Positions 43,645-53,140 of a DNA stretch of 64,000 nucleotides are shown here, one piece after another. Source of the stretch: Chryseobacterium sp. C-71 (lineage in GTDB: Bacteria; Bacteroidota; Bacteroidia; Flavobacteriales; Weeksellaceae). The position numbers were made by a program, and so were the translations under genes. The stretch is from contig NZ_CP087131.1 in assembly GCF_020911865.1 (NCBI RefSeq), positions 2,976,001-3,040,000 of the forward strand, in the 5' to 3' direction. The stretch's first letter is position 1; each line of letters opens with the position of its first letter. The notes below the pieces were generated by a model that was given only the letters and a program-made list of their open reading frames with translations, searched no databases and was not told the DNA's origin.

Positions 43645-44911
43645 GATTGCTTTCTTTTAAAATTTTAAATCCGATGCTGCAATTTAAGCAATTTTTTGGT
43701 GTGCAGTAATTTTTGTAATGATAAATCAAACTTTGGGTCTGAAGTGCATTTTTTATTTTTATACCTAAATTTTTCCAGCCATCAACAATTGAATTTTTTT
43801 CTGCAGAAAGTTCTTTATAAAATGCCAGAATCTCTTCCGTAATTTCTTCGTTATGGTATTTGTGATAAGTGTATTTTAAAGGTAAAATGCTGTTGAGTAT
43901 AATCAGCTCAATAAATTCTTTAGTTAAAACTTTAGGTTGGTCAATAGGTGAAATTTTCCCAAAATTAAAATGATTGTCCCAGTAATCTGAAGCTTTTATA
44001 TCTTTAAAAATTTCCATCAATTCATCAGCATTCTTAGCATTGATTATTTTTGAAAATAAATTTTGATGCTGATGATAAAGGTCTGCCAATTGCGATAAAC
44101 GAAGCGTTGGGAAGTTGGGTGGCCGCAGTCTCAAAAATTTCGGACGAACAATCAGATCAGAAATATCAAATTTAGCTTTTAGGAAATCAAATTCTCTTTT
44201 CCATATTTTCATTTTTTCGTCTTCAGGTTTTTCAAGCCAGCCTGAAATTCCAAAGAGTAAGGCTTCAACTTGGGTTTTGTTTTGTCTGATTTTATTAAAA
44301 ACGGTAAAATCTACACTTTCGGCAATTTGTTTAAATAGATGTGCATTCACTTTCAACCCAAAAGAATAGGCGAGGCTGTGAAATAAGACTGCTTCATAGT
44401 TGTTTTTATGAATTTCAAGATCTTTTTCAAGTTCGGCAGATTTCTCTTCAAGTTTCTGTAATAAACTTTCTTCATGAAAATGAACCGGAATTTTATCAGG
44501 ATTAAAGATATCTTCACAAGCAATAAACTGACTTTCTTTCAAAAGTTTTTCATACTTGCCAAAAATATTTTCATCAATATGATTTCTTAATTCTAGGGTT
44601 GGAATATTTTTTTTGTTAAGTTCATCGATGTCTGCATCATTTTGAAAAACAACATGGAGAATGATATTATCGTAATTCGGGTCTTTATAATGCTGATGGA
44701 AAATCCAGTCAGAAGATCTTACGTGAAGTTCTATGTTTCCTGCTAAAATGACGTTATTTATTTTGATTTTTGCCATCAGAAAATCAGGCCCGGAATCTTT
44801 GTTCCATTTCCCGAAATCTACTATTTCAATAGGGTTTCCGTCTAAATCTGTGAAGTTATAATGAGTGAATACTTTGAAATTCCAGAGATACTGTAATAGT
44901 TTTTCGTTCAT
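43637..44911 (-). CDS. DUF2851 family protein
   Basis: A 424-residue cytoplasmic protein of the DUF2851 family of unknown function, which is common in Bacteroidota. Diagnostic segments are LLQYLWNFKVFTHYNFTDLDGN, VDFGKWNKDSGPDFLMAKIKI, GNIELHVRSSDWIFHQHYKDPNYDNIILHVV and RLRPPNFPTLRLSQLADLY. Near the C-terminus, NYCTPKNCLNCSIG holds three closely spaced cysteines that could bind a metal. It heads the minus-strand run DUF2851-PspC-GNAT. A nucleic-acid-related role has been guessed for such families, but I see no direct proof. Confidence 0.85.
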   Translation of the reverse strand: MNEKLLQYLWNFKVFTHYNFTDLDGNPIEIVDFGKWNKDSGPDFLMAKIKINNVILAGNIELHVRSSDWIFHQHYKDPNYDNIILHVVFQNDADIDELNKKNIPTLELRNHIDENIFGKYEKLLKESQFIACEDIFNPDKIPVHFHEESLLQKLEEKSAELEKDLEIHKNNYEAVLFHSLAYSFGLKVNAHLFKQIAESVDFTVFNKIRQNKTQVEALLFGISGWLEKPEDEKMKIWKREFDFLKAKFDISDLIVRPKFLRLRPPNFPTLRLSQLADLYHQHQNLFSKIINAKNADELMEIFKDIKASDYWDNHFNFGKISPIDQPKVLTKEFIELIILNSILPLKYTYHKYHNEEITEEILAFYKELSAEKNSIVDGWKNLGIKIKNALQTQSLIYHYKNYCTPKNCLNCSIGFKILKESNHV

Positions 44912-45036
44912 CGGTGGTATTTTGTGTTGCCACTAATTTAAGAAAAATTTGAATTTGAAAAGTTGATTAAAATGAAATACGTGAAAATTATTTCTTCTCC
45001 GGAAACTTTAGTTAGCGTTCTAGAAAAGTTTAAGTT

Positions 45037-45069
45037 CAAAAAAAATCAGAGCAACTTGCCCTGATTTTT
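45037..45069 (-). terminator. Intrinsic terminator of bshA
   Basis: AAAAATCAG / CTGATTTTT (45041-45049 and 45061-45069) pair around an 11-base loop. The plus-strand A-run at its left end gives a U-tract on the minus strand, 22 bases past the bshA stop. The 179-base gap 44912-45090 holds nothing else I can identify. Confidence 0.82.
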
Positions 45070-45090
45070 GTTTTATATTTTAATGAAGAT

Positions 45091-46239
45091 TTAAACTTTT
45101 GCCGTTTCCTTTACAAAATTTGCAATCGTCGTTTTATACATTTCCTCGTAAATAGGAAGGATATTTTTTAAGTCAAATTTAATCGCCTGCTCCTTTGCGT
45201 TGATTTTCATTTGAGCTAATAATTCTTCGTTGCTGAGAAGTTTAATCGTGTAATTGCTCATCGCTTCTACGTTTCCGATTTCCGCTAAAAATCCGGTCTC
45301 TCCCTGAATGTTTACTTCCGGAATTCCACCGGCATTTGAACTGATAACAGGCGTATATGCTGCCATCGCTTCCAAAGCTGCCAAACCGAAACTTTCCTGC
45401 TCTGAGGGAAGTAAAAACACGTCAGACAGTTGTAAAATTCTGTAAAGATCATTCACTTTACCCAAAAGACGGATTTTAGAAATCAATTCAGGATTCTCTT
45501 CTAAGAAAGAGTTTACTTTTTCCATGTCTGGACCTTCACCGATGATGATTAATTTAGATTTAACCTTCTTTTCAACACTTTTAAAAATCTGCAGAACTTC
45601 ATCTACACGCTTTACAGGTCTTAAGTTGGAAACGTGGATAAGAATTTTTTCGTCCGGACTTGCAAATTGAGTTCTCTGGCATTCATTAAGCTCATCAAAT
45701 TCAGAATTGTCGATGAAGTTGGTGATGACCTGAATTTCTTTTTTAATATTAAAAAACTGCAGGGTATCTTTTTTCAGACTTTCAGAAACGGAAGTAATCG
45801 CATCCGACTGATTGATAGAAAATTCTACTGCGTGTTTGTAACTTGGGTGTTGTCCTACCAAGGTAATATCGGTTCCGTGAAGTGTTGTCACCAAAGGAAT
45901 GTCGTTATTGTCTTCTTTCAGCATTTGCTTTGCCGTAAACGCAGCATAAGCGTAAGGAATCGCATAATGTGCATGAAGCAAATCTAGTTTATAAAGATTT
46001 ACAACACGGTAAATCATTGAACTCAATGCAATATCATAAGGCTGATATTGGAAAAGCGGGTAGGTCTGAACATTAACTTTGTGAAAGAAAATATTGGGAT
46101 TGGTGATATCTAATCTTGCCGGAAGTGCCGAACTGATGAAGTGTACCTCATATCCTTTGTTGGCTAGAGACATCCCTAGTTCTGTTGCCACGATTCCGCT
46201 TCCGCCGTATGTTGGATAGCAAAGTATGCCTATTTTCAT
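45091..46239 (-). CDS. bshA: N-acetyl-alpha-D-glucosaminyl L-malate synthase (bacillithiol synthesis)
   Basis: A 382-residue GT4 glycosyltransferase that joins GlcNAc to L-malate, the first step in bacillithiol synthesis. Diagnostic N-terminus MKIGILCYPTYGGSGIVATELG, the acceptor region LVTTLHGTDITLVG, and ITSVSESLKKDT are as in BshA enzymes. The GT4 catalytic and nucleotide-binding segment is LPSEQESFGLAALEAMAAYTPVISSNAGG, with the E-x7-E pattern. No bshB or bshC is in the window. A 60-base gap with a short hairpin (AACGCTTAAAGCGT, near 46271) separates it from the upstream GH3 gene. Confidence 0.93.
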   Translation of the reverse strand: MKIGILCYPTYGGSGIVATELGMSLANKGYEVHFISSALPARLDITNPNIFFHKVNVQTYPLFQYQPYDIALSSMIYRVVNLYKLDLLHAHYAIPYAYAAFTAKQMLKEDNNDIPLVTTLHGTDITLVGQHPSYKHAVEFSINQSDAITSVSESLKKDTLQFFNIKKEIQVITNFIDNSEFDELNECQRTQFASPDEKILIHVSNLRPVKRVDEVLQIFKSVEKKVKSKLIIIGEGPDMEKVNSFLEENPELISKIRLLGKVNDLYRILQLSDVFLLPSEQESFGLAALEAMAAYTPVISSNAGGIPEVNIQGETGFLAEIGNVEAMSNYTIKLLSNEELLAQMKINAKEQAIKFDLKNILPIYEEMYKTTIANFVKETAKV

Positions 46240-46299
46240 CTGTATATTTTATTTTTTGGTTGTCAGATGGAACGCTTAAAGCGTCTCATTAGTTTAATT

Positions 46300-48030
46300 T
46301 TATTTTGATGTGGTGAATTCTGTTGATTTTGAAAACTGTGGAGCTTCTAAGGTGATTCCCATTCCGGCTTTCAGTTGGTCATTGACTAAAACGGGAAGCT
46401 TACCTGATATTTTTGTTTTTCCGTTGATAGCATTTGCCGTTGCGGTCATAGAGTCATCATTGTTTTCGTAAGATACCAAGACGGTAGAGACTTTAGATAA
46501 ATCTATATCTTTCAAAGCATAAGCGCTTCCAAAAACATTCAGTATTACATTTTGATTTTTAGCTAAATCTGCCAAAACCTTTTTAGAATCAGCTGAAATT
46601 TTATAAGGTTTGTAAGCGGTAGAATTGTCTTTATGAAAACCAACAATCACTGTAGAATTTGCAGGAATTGTTTTTATTTCCGAAGCTTTTTTAATGATAA
46701 CCGTTGAATTTAAATTTAATTGATCCGCAAAAGTCTGGTAAGGTGCCTCTTCCAATGGAACGTAGTAACAAGTGTTTTTACAGTTCAGAGGAAGTAATTT
46801 TTTCTCATCTTTTATTAATGTTAGAGCATTTGCGTAAAGATTCTGAACTAATATTTTGTGAGAATCATTATTGATGTCTTGATTGACGTTTTCAGGATTT
46901 TTAGGAGTGTATTGATTTAATCCTAAAAAATATTTAGTCAGTAGAATTTTCTTTACACTTTCTTCGACTCTTGCCTGAGAAATTTCTCCATTGACAATCG
47001 CTTTCTGAATGAGTTTTTTACCTTCTGCAACGCCTTGTGAGAAAAGCATGATGTCGTTTCCGGCTTTGAAAGCCAATGCATCTAATTCGCCAGGTTTGTA
47101 TTTGTTAGCAACGGCTCCCATATTTAAAGCGTCAGTAATAATTAAACCTTTATATCCGAATTTTTCTTTCAGTAAACCTGTGATGATATTTTTTGAAATC
47201 GACGCAGGAATTCCTTTTCCAGATTCTAAGCTTGGAACGTAAAGATGCGCAACCATCACTCCGCCAATGCCTTTATCCATTAAAGATTTGAAAGGTGCTA
47301 ATTCGATTGCGTTTAATCTGTCTAAATTATGTGAAACCACTGGAAGATCAAGATGTGAGTCGGTATTCGTGTCACCATGTCCCGGAAAATGCTTGATTGC
47401 TGCTAGAATATTATTATCCTGCAAACCATTAGAATAGGAGAGTGCAGATTGTGTGACATTAGAAACTTCAGACCCAAAACTTCTGTTCCCTATAATCGGA
47501 TTGTTTGGATTGGTACTAACGTCTACAACAGGTGCAAAATCCCAGTTGATGCCCATTCTTTTGCAGTCTTCAGCAATTTTTGCTGCCATCTGATAAATCA
47601 AATTTTTATCCTGAATGGCTCCCAAAGTCATCGCCCAAGGAAATTTATGTGCCGTTGCGATTCTTTGGTATAAACCCCATTCAGCATCCATCCCGATCAT
47701 CAAAGGGATTTTAGATTTTTGCTGAAATTCGTTCACTAAGTTAATTTCTCTTGCGGCATCATCCTGCATCAGAATTAATCCTCCAATTTTATCATTGGTG
47801 ACAATGTTTCTAACCTGATTGATATGGTTTTCATCTTTATTGGTGTAAAGTGCAACAATAAACAGCTGACCTAGCTTTTCGTCCTGAGAAAGCGAATTGT
47901 AGGTTTTATCAACCCATTGCTGGGCTTTCTTTTGATCTGAAAGAGATATGTTTTTCGGCTGATACTGAGCTGAAACTTGTGAATTGATAAACAGTAAAAT
48001 GAAGAGTAATTGAAAAGCTACTTTGTTCAT
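46300..48030 (-). CDS. Glycoside hydrolase family 3, NagZ-like beta-N-acetylhexosaminidase
   Basis: A 576-residue exported GH3 enzyme. The ATG at 48030 gives a signal peptide (NKVAFQLLFILLFINSQVSAQ). The barrel has GIDMDAEWG-like IGMDAEWGLYQRI and the NagZ signature KHFPGHGDTNTDSHLDLP with the catalytic His/Asp, then the nucleophile Asp in LIITDALNMGAV. The C-terminal half (about residues 380-576) is an alpha/beta region seen in longer Bacteroidota members. It should cut GlcNAc-containing muropeptide or chitin-like fragments in the periplasm. It may be coexpressed with bshA downstream. Confidence 0.88.
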   Translation of the reverse strand: MNKVAFQLLFILLFINSQVSAQYQPKNISLSDQKKAQQWVDKTYNSLSQDEKLGQLFIVALYTNKDENHINQVRNIVTNDKIGGLILMQDDAAREINLVNEFQQKSKIPLMIGMDAEWGLYQRIATAHKFPWAMTLGAIQDKNLIYQMAAKIAEDCKRMGINWDFAPVVDVSTNPNNPIIGNRSFGSEVSNVTQSALSYSNGLQDNNILAAIKHFPGHGDTNTDSHLDLPVVSHNLDRLNAIELAPFKSLMDKGIGGVMVAHLYVPSLESGKGIPASISKNIITGLLKEKFGYKGLIITDALNMGAVANKYKPGELDALAFKAGNDIMLFSQGVAEGKKLIQKAIVNGEISQARVEESVKKILLTKYFLGLNQYTPKNPENVNQDINNDSHKILVQNLYANALTLIKDEKKLLPLNCKNTCYYVPLEEAPYQTFADQLNLNSTVIIKKASEIKTIPANSTVIVGFHKDNSTAYKPYKISADSKKVLADLAKNQNVILNVFGSAYALKDIDLSKVSTVLVSYENNDDSMTATANAINGKTKISGKLPVLVNDQLKAGMGITLEAPQFSKSTEFTTSK

Positions 48031-48145
48031 AATTTTTGAATAAGAACAAAAATACAACTAAAAAAAACAGCAGAAACAAAGTTTTTTAATTTTTTGGTAT
48101 ATGTTTTGATTGGGAGTAGTTACTAATAATATTAAATTTAATACA

Positions 48146-48679
48146 ATGAGAAAATTTCTTCCAATTCTTACGCTAGCTTTAGCTAGTTTCTTTGTTTACA
48201 GCTGTGATAATAATGATGATGAAGTTATTCAGGTGGAAGATAACGATACCTATTCTGTGGCGTATGATATTAACAATCCTGTTTTTAGTAGAGTAAATGA
48301 TAACCTTTACACATATGGTAATGATTTTAATAGTCCGTTAATTGAATCTGATGTAGTACTTATATATATGCAGGTCGGAACGGATGGTGGATCTCCAGTT
48401 TGGAGATTGCTTCCTTATACCTATTACGTGGGTAATCCAGATAATGACGCTGTTGATTATTTATTTGATTTCAGTAAATTTGGTATTAATATCAACGTTA
48501 ATGCATCATTTGCATTAACTGGTGCAAATTCAAGTTACTACACGGGTAAAAGATTTAGAGTAGTTGTTATTCCTGCAGCAACGGGTCCTAGCAGTAAAGG
48601 CGCTGTAGATTATAGTGATTATAACAAAGTAATTAAACTTTATGGGATAGATGAATCTAAAATTAAAATGAAAAATTAA
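48146..48679 (+). CDS. Hypothetical lipoprotein
   Basis: A 177-residue lipoprotein that I do not recognise. The ATG at 48146 opens a lipoprotein signal (KFLPILTLALASFFVYSC, Cys19), followed by the acidic linker DNNDDEVIQVEDNDTY common in surface lipoproteins of this phylum. The mature part is beta-rich (VVLIYMQVGTDGGSPVWRLLPYTYY, FALTGANSSYYTGKRFRVVVIPA) and ends soon after. It stands alone, divergent from the GH3 gene, with its own terminator. Confidence 0.7.
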   Translation: MRKFLPILTLALASFFVYSCDNNDDEVIQVEDNDTYSVAYDINNPVFSRVNDNLYTYGNDFNSPLIESDVVLIYMQVGTDGGSPVWRLLPYTYYVGNPDNDAVDYLFDFSKFGININVNASFALTGANSSYYTGKRFRVVVIPAATGPSSKGAVDYSDYNKVIKLYGIDESKIKMKN

Positions 48680-48714
48680 TTTAAAAATATATCTTTTCAG
48701 TTTTTTATAATTAA

Positions 48715-48750
48715 AAAGCTCTGGAAGTAATTCCAGAGCTTTGCTTTTTT
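48715..48750 (+). terminator. Intrinsic terminator after the lipoprotein gene
   Basis: AAAGCTCTGGAA / TTCCAGAGCTTT (48715-48726 and 48731-48742) with loop GTAA forms a perfect 12-bp stem, followed by GCTTTTTT. It can also serve ribA on the opposite strand. Confidence 0.92.
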
Positions 48751-48769
48751 ATCAAAATGTGAAATTGAT

Positions 48770-49363
48770 TTAATCTTGTTCATCCAAAATGTGTCCGAAG
48801 TAATCTTTCTTTGTTTGAAGATATCCGCGGCTAGAATCGTTCGCTGGAATCTGTAAAGGAATTCTTGAATTGAGATTGATATTACTTTGTTCTACAAACT
48901 TTACCTTTTCGGGATTGTTTGTTAAAAGATTGATGTTTTTTACGTTGAGAATATTTAAAATATCAATAGCTACTGAGAAATTTCGGTCATCTGCGGGTAA
49001 TCCTAATTTTAAATTGGCTTCTACGGTATCGAAGCCTTTTTCCTGAAGCGAATAAGCTTTCAATTTATTGATGATGCCAATATTTCTTCCTTCCTGACGC
49101 AGATAAACAATGATTCCTCCATGTTCGTGAGTGTATTTCATTGCTGCATCCAATTGCTGTCCGCATTCGCATTTTTGTGAGTGAAAAACTTCACCGGTGA
49201 TACATTCAGAATGGAAACGTACATTGATAGGTTTTGAAAAATCTGTATGCTCGGCTATAATTGCCATATGAGGCATCCAATCACTTGATTCTTCCGAAAA
49301 AGCGATCATTCGGAAATTCCCATGATCTGTAGGGACATTAGCTTCCGCCTGAATTTTAATCAT
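48770..49363 (-). CDS. ribA: GTP cyclohydrolase II
   Basis: A 197-residue enzyme that opens GTP in the first step of riboflavin synthesis. The zinc site is in RFHSECITGEVFHSQKCECGQQ with three cysteines. The catalytic loop is VYLRQEGRNIGIINKLKAYSLQ, and LGLPADDRNFSVAIDILN and LLTNNPEKVKFVE complete the family pattern. It is the monofunctional form, without the RibB domain. It is the last gene of the minus-strand run beginning with the flippase at 55.7 kb and ends before the shared terminator. Confidence 0.95.
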   Translation of the reverse strand: MIKIQAEANVPTDHGNFRMIAFSEESSDWMPHMAIIAEHTDFSKPINVRFHSECITGEVFHSQKCECGQQLDAAMKYTHEHGGIIVYLRQEGRNIGIINKLKAYSLQEKGFDTVEANLKLGLPADDRNFSVAIDILNILNVKNINLLTNNPEKVKFVEQSNINLNSRIPLQIPANDSSRGYLQTKKDYFGHILDEQD

Positions 49364-49374
49364 TTAATTGTAAG

Positions 49375-49839
49375 TTATTTTTTACTGTTTATTGAGTCTT
49401 CAATAAAAGTAACATTGGTTTTTAATCTTACCAAATATCTGTTGAGAACTGCATCGTCGTCTTTATTAAGATATTTTCTGAGTTTCTGAATTTTCTTGTA
49501 AGATTTTTCTAAACTTTTAAGAGTTTTATTTTTTCCGGAAACATTACCTGCATCAAGTGCGTAAAGATAATTTTGTAAAGAATATTTTAAAGTATTCACC
49601 TCTTCATTTAATGCTGTATTCTTAAATTTAGGAAAAGTAGAAATCAGATTGGTGATTTCAGCAGCATTTACATTTTCATTAATGTTGATTGAGAAACTGC
49701 TATTTGCACCAGCCTCTGCATCTGCTCTTCTTGCTTCACTATAGAAACTGCTTGAAAGCGGAGAAACATTAGGTTTTTCTGTAGCGCAGGAAGAAATAAT
49801 TATTAATAATAGTAATCCGAAAAAATATTGTCGTTTCAT
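49375..49839 (-). CDS. Hypothetical lipoprotein
   Basis: A 154-residue lipoprotein without a recognised family. The signal peptide QYFFGLLLLIIISSC ends in the lipobox Cys18. The rest is mostly helical and Lys/Asn-rich (KTLKSLEKSYKKIQKLRKYL), with a pattern that suggests a small helical bundle. Its start overlaps the stop of the DUF4254 gene by 4 bases, so the two are likely coupled, and ribA follows 11 bases later. Confidence 0.7.
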   Translation of the reverse strand: MKRQYFFGLLLLIIISSCATEKPNVSPLSSSFYSEARRADAEAGANSSFSININENVNAAEITNLISTFPKFKNTALNEEVNTLKYSLQNYLYALDAGNVSGKNKTLKSLEKSYKKIQKLRKYLNKDDDAVLNRYLVRLKTNVTFIEDSINSKK

Positions 49840-50447
49840 TTTTGCTCCTTTTGATAAAGGATTGGGTTAAGGCTTTCATCGTTGTACATTTTCATTTGTT
49901 TGTACACTTTCATCTTAACATCACCGTTCTCAATATCAGTAAGCAATTGACTTATTGAAGTAGTTAAATCTTGTTTCTGGTCTAGAAGTACATCGAGTTT
50001 TGTCTGGCAATTTGCACGATGCTCTTCCGAAGCCGATTCTCTATGAGCTTCCAACGACATGTGGTAAACCTTTAACGAAAGAATAGATAATCTGTCAACT
50101 GCCCAAGCTGGAGTTTCAGTATTTATTTTCGCATCAGTTTTTGGAGTAATATTTTTGTATTTATCAAGAAACCAACTGTCTATATACTCAACCAAATCTG
50201 TTCTCTTCTGATTAGAAGCATCGATTGTTCTTTTAAGTTGAAGTGCATGTACAGGATCTATGTTTTCGTCTCTGATAATATCTTCCAAATGCCATTGAAC
50301 GGTATCAATCCAATTTTTAGCATACAAAATTCGTTCCAAACTATCAGTAGGATATGTATTATTAATCGGAGTTTCTATATTATCTAAAACATGGTAATCT
50401 TCAATTGATTTATTGAAGATTTCCCAAGCGGTATCTGTAAAATTCAT
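49836..50447 (-). CDS. DUF4254 domain-containing protein
   Basis: A 203-residue cytoplasmic helical protein of the DUF4254 family, found mostly in Bacteroidota and of unknown function. Family segments are SLERILYAKNWIDTVQWHLEDIIRDENIDP, LKRTIDASNQKRTDLVEYIDSWF and PAWAVDRLSILSLKVYHMSLEAHRESA. It sits between TatA and a small lipoprotein in a minus-strand run with envelope genes. The helical repeats hint at a role in nucleotide- or membrane-associated regulation, but nothing in the sequence proves one. Confidence 0.85.
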   Translation of the reverse strand: MNFTDTAWEIFNKSIEDYHVLDNIETPINNTYPTDSLERILYAKNWIDTVQWHLEDIIRDENIDPVHALQLKRTIDASNQKRTDLVEYIDSWFLDKYKNITPKTDAKINTETPAWAVDRLSILSLKVYHMSLEAHRESASEEHRANCQTKLDVLLDQKQDLTTSISQLLTDIENGDVKMKVYKQMKMYNDESLNPILYQKEQK

Positions 50448-50465
50448 TTGAACTGAAAAGTAATA

Positions 50466-50681
50466 TTAATTGCTGGTATTGTTTGTCGTGTTCGAAGTAG
50501 GATTTTCAGTTTTAGTCACTGGTTTTTCATCTTCCTTCACAGAATCTTTAAACTCTTTTATTCCTGAACCCAGACCTTTCATTAATTCCGGAATTTTTTT
50601 TCCTCCAAATAGAAGTAAAAGTATGATCGCTACGATCAATAGGTGTTGCCAAGATAATGACAGTATTGTAAGTGTGTACAT
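50466..50681 (-). CDS. tatA: Twin-arginine translocase subunit TatA/TatE
   Basis: A 71-residue TatA. A short N-terminal membrane helix ([24 protein letters not shown]) has the conserved Phe-Gly and the hinge, followed by the amphipathic helix ([19 protein letters not shown]) and an Asn/Thr-rich tail. It forms the pore of the Tat pathway that exports folded proteins. tatC is not in the window. It lies 27 bases downstream of envC. Confidence 0.95.
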   Translation of the reverse strand: MYTLTILSLSWQHLLIVAIILLLLFGGKKIPELMKGLGSGIKEFKDSVKEDEKPVTKTENPTSNTTNNTSN

Positions 50682-50708
50682 GTCTAAAATTTTTACAAAG
50701 TTAATATT

Positions 50709-52262
50709 TTAATTTGAAACCCAACCTAACGGATCTACTGGCGTATCTCCTCTCCAGATTTGGAAATCTAAGGTAAAAGATCCGTCAAAATCCTGAGCAA
50801 CAGTTCCTAAGGTAGTTCCTGCAGAAACTTGCTGACCTTTCGAAACTGTATTGCTGCTAAGATTTGAATAAATAGAGAAATAATCTCCGTGTTTTATCAA
50901 AACTGTTTTTGTTCCATCCGCTGCTGGCATTATCTGGGAAACTGTTCCCGGGAAAATCGCTTTTGCGCTGGTTCCTTTTGCTACGGAAATTTTAATTCCG
51001 TTATTTTCTTCCACGATATTTTTAAATACTGGGTGAGGTTGTCTGCCAAAACGGTGGGTAATTGTACCGTAGGCAGGCATTGCCAATCTACCTTTATTTG
51101 CTGCAAAGTTATTTCCTGCTGATGTAGACACACCATAATTAGTCAACGCTTTGGTCTCGGCAGCTTTTTTATCGTCATCTGTTTTTTTCTCTAATGCGGC
51201 TTCGGCAGCCCTTGCAGCAGCTAATTTATTTGCAGCTTCTCTTGATTTTAGAGCGGCATCATCTGATGCTTTTTTAGCGGCAATTTTTCTTGCTTCGTCT
51301 TTAGCACTTGCCTCACTTTTTGCTGCTTCTTCATTTCTTTTTCTTTCATCTTCAGCTCTTTTTGCTGCAAATTCTGCTGCTTTTTTAGCTTCGGCTTCAG
51401 CTAATTTCCTTTCTCTCTCTAAAGCTTCAGCTTTTGCTTTGTTCTCAGCATCAATTCTCGCTTTTTCTCGGTCTGAAGCTATTTTTGCTAAACGTATTTT
51501 TTCTGCTTCAGCTTTTTTTCTAGATTCTTCTTCAGCTTTTGCTCTACGAATTTCTTCAGCGATAATTGATCGTATTTGTCCTTCTAATGCTTTAGACTGA
51601 GTTTGCTTTTGTTTTAATTCGCCAGCAAGTTTGCTTTCGTTTTTCTTAAACTCATTGACCAACTGCTCTTTCTGCTTCCTCTCAACACTGATGGTTGTTA
51701 AATCTTTTTGCTGATTAACTAAAAGATTCTCTTTTTCAACTGCAGATCGTCTCTTTTTCTCAACAGATTTTTTCAGCTCAACTGCTGCGTTAGTGATTTC
51801 TGCAGCTTTTTTGTCTTGATAGTCAGAATACTGTTTCAGATATTGTACTCTTCTCATCGCTTCACCAAAACCTTTTGATGAAAGAATGAATGTTACCTTA
51901 TTCTGAACACCTTTGTTTTTATAAGCATTCACCAAAACCTGAGCGTAGTTTTTTCTTAAAACGGCTAACTCACGATTTTGTCTATTTATTTCAAGCTGAC
52001 GAAGATAAATTTCATCTTCTATAAATCTTTTCTCTTTTTGAGTATTGTTATAAACCTTTTCTCTTAAGGCTAATTTCTGATTAACACTTGTGAGATAAGA
52101 TATGGAAAGCTTAGACTCATTTCTTGTTTTTGCTAGATCAGTATTTATTTTTGCAATTTGTTTTTTAAGCTCGGCATTTTGTTGCTGTAATTGCTCTTTC
52201 TTTTGCCCAAAGTGCAACGAGAACAGCAGAATTCCTATTAAAAAGCTAAATTTTTTAATCAT
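50709..52262 (-). CDS. Murein hydrolase activator EnvC-like protein
   Basis: A 517-residue exported protein. A signal peptide (KFSFLIGILLFSLHFG) is followed by a coiled coil from about residue 20 to 230 and an Ala/Lys/Glu-rich stretch (residues about 230-370). A C-terminal LytM/M23 fold begins HRFGRQPHPVFKNIVEENNGIKI. The catalytic H and D of M23 enzymes are replaced (ENNGIKI, where active members have a H-x3-D) and the C-terminal HxH is FQI. It is thus a non-hydrolytic EnvC-type activator of cell-separation amidases. Its start overlaps the DUF4292 stop by 4 bases, so translation is coupled. Confidence 0.88.
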   Translation of the reverse strand: MIKKFSFLIGILLFSLHFGQKKEQLQQQNAELKKQIAKINTDLAKTRNESKLSISYLTSVNQKLALREKVYNNTQKEKRFIEDEIYLRQLEINRQNRELAVLRKNYAQVLVNAYKNKGVQNKVTFILSSKGFGEAMRRVQYLKQYSDYQDKKAAEITNAAVELKKSVEKKRRSAVEKENLLVNQQKDLTTISVERKQKEQLVNEFKKNESKLAGELKQKQTQSKALEGQIRSIIAEEIRRAKAEEESRKKAEAEKIRLAKIASDREKARIDAENKAKAEALERERKLAEAEAKKAAEFAAKRAEDERKRNEEAAKSEASAKDEARKIAAKKASDDAALKSREAANKLAAARAAEAALEKKTDDDKKAAETKALTNYGVSTSAGNNFAANKGRLAMPAYGTITHRFGRQPHPVFKNIVEENNGIKISVAKGTSAKAIFPGTVSQIMPAADGTKTVLIKHGDYFSIYSNLSSNTVSKGQQVSAGTTLGTVAQDFDGSFTLDFQIWRGDTPVDPLGWVSN

Positions 52263-53104
52263 TTAATCTCAATTTTCTTATAATTGGCTGGAACTGAATA
52301 AGGTGTTTCCATTTTAGTGAAGCCAAATTTCGTGTTTTCCAATAAAATCTGACTTGTTTTTGAACCTTTTATAATTATTTTAACACTTTGCGGCAATTTG
52401 AGATTATTGTCAAAAGTCTCCCATTCATCATATACGATTTCAACTGCGTCATCGGATTTCACATCCTGCAATTTAACGTAAATTAAATTATAATCATTAG
52501 AATATCTCATATTGATTTTATACTCACGCTCAACGTCATTAGTGACAATCTTTTGATTTACAATGGATGCCAATTGATATCCGTCTTCATTTTTTGTAAT
52601 ACTTGAATTTCTGTTACTTACCAAAAGAAAAGTACGTCCCAAAAGGATTTTCTCTAAAGTTTTGTAATCGATGAAGTTGATATTCAGTAAATTATTTAAA
52701 TAATCAAAATCAGAATCAATATAATTTTTATTGTATTTGTCAACTGCTTTAATCCCTTCAGGCGTGATGATTGCTCTTGCTGCATTGAAGAATAAGAAGT
52801 TGATGTTTGACCATATTTTTTTATCACTTTCAATATAAATCGTAGCATCAAGAGGGCTTACTCTGATGTTATCTGCCGTGATTTTACTGTTGATTTTAAT
52901 CTGATCAAATTTTGGATGTATATAAATGTTTTCGTAAAAAGTCAATCGGTCTGAAATGTTTTTTCCTTCGTCAATTTTGTCTTTATCCTCTGAATTTTCT
53001 ATTTTGATACTGTCATTTTCAGAAGCGTTTTGCATAGCGTTTTTCTTGGTTTTACATGAAAGTATAACCATTGTTGCCAGCAATAACGTAATCCATTTTT
53101 TCAT
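52259..53104 (-). CDS. DUF4292 domain-containing lipoprotein
   Basis: A 281-residue lipoprotein. The lipobox LLLATMVILSC (Cys17) is followed by an acidic linker. The DUF4292 core carries RLTFYENIYIHPKFDQIKIN, SPLDATIYIESDKKIWSNINFLFFNAARAI, and IDYKTLEKILLGRTFLLVSN. The fold is reminiscent of LolB/LolA-like lipid-binding barrels, which would suit lipoprotein handling at the outer membrane. It overlaps envC by 4 bases. The assignment of DUF4292 is confident; the LolB comparison is inference. Confidence 0.85.
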   Translation of the reverse strand: MKKWITLLLATMVILSCKTKKNAMQNASENDSIKIENSEDKDKIDEGKNISDRLTFYENIYIHPKFDQIKINSKITADNIRVSPLDATIYIESDKKIWSNINFLFFNAARAIITPEGIKAVDKYNKNYIDSDFDYLNNLLNINFIDYKTLEKILLGRTFLLVSNRNSSITKNEDGYQLASIVNQKIVTNDVEREYKINMRYSNDYNLIYVKLQDVKSDDAVEIVYDEWETFDNNLKLPQSVKIIIKGSKTSQILLENTKFGFTKMETPYSVPANYKKIEIK

Positions 53105-53140
53105 AAATTATTTTATATAAATACTTTACAATATTAACGC

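Noticed and set aside
51151..51600. A 149-residue Ala/Ser-rich open frame on the plus strand
   Set aside because: It is the antisense of the Ala/Lys/Glu-rich coiled-coil part of the EnvC gene; the skewed composition keeps the opposite frame open.
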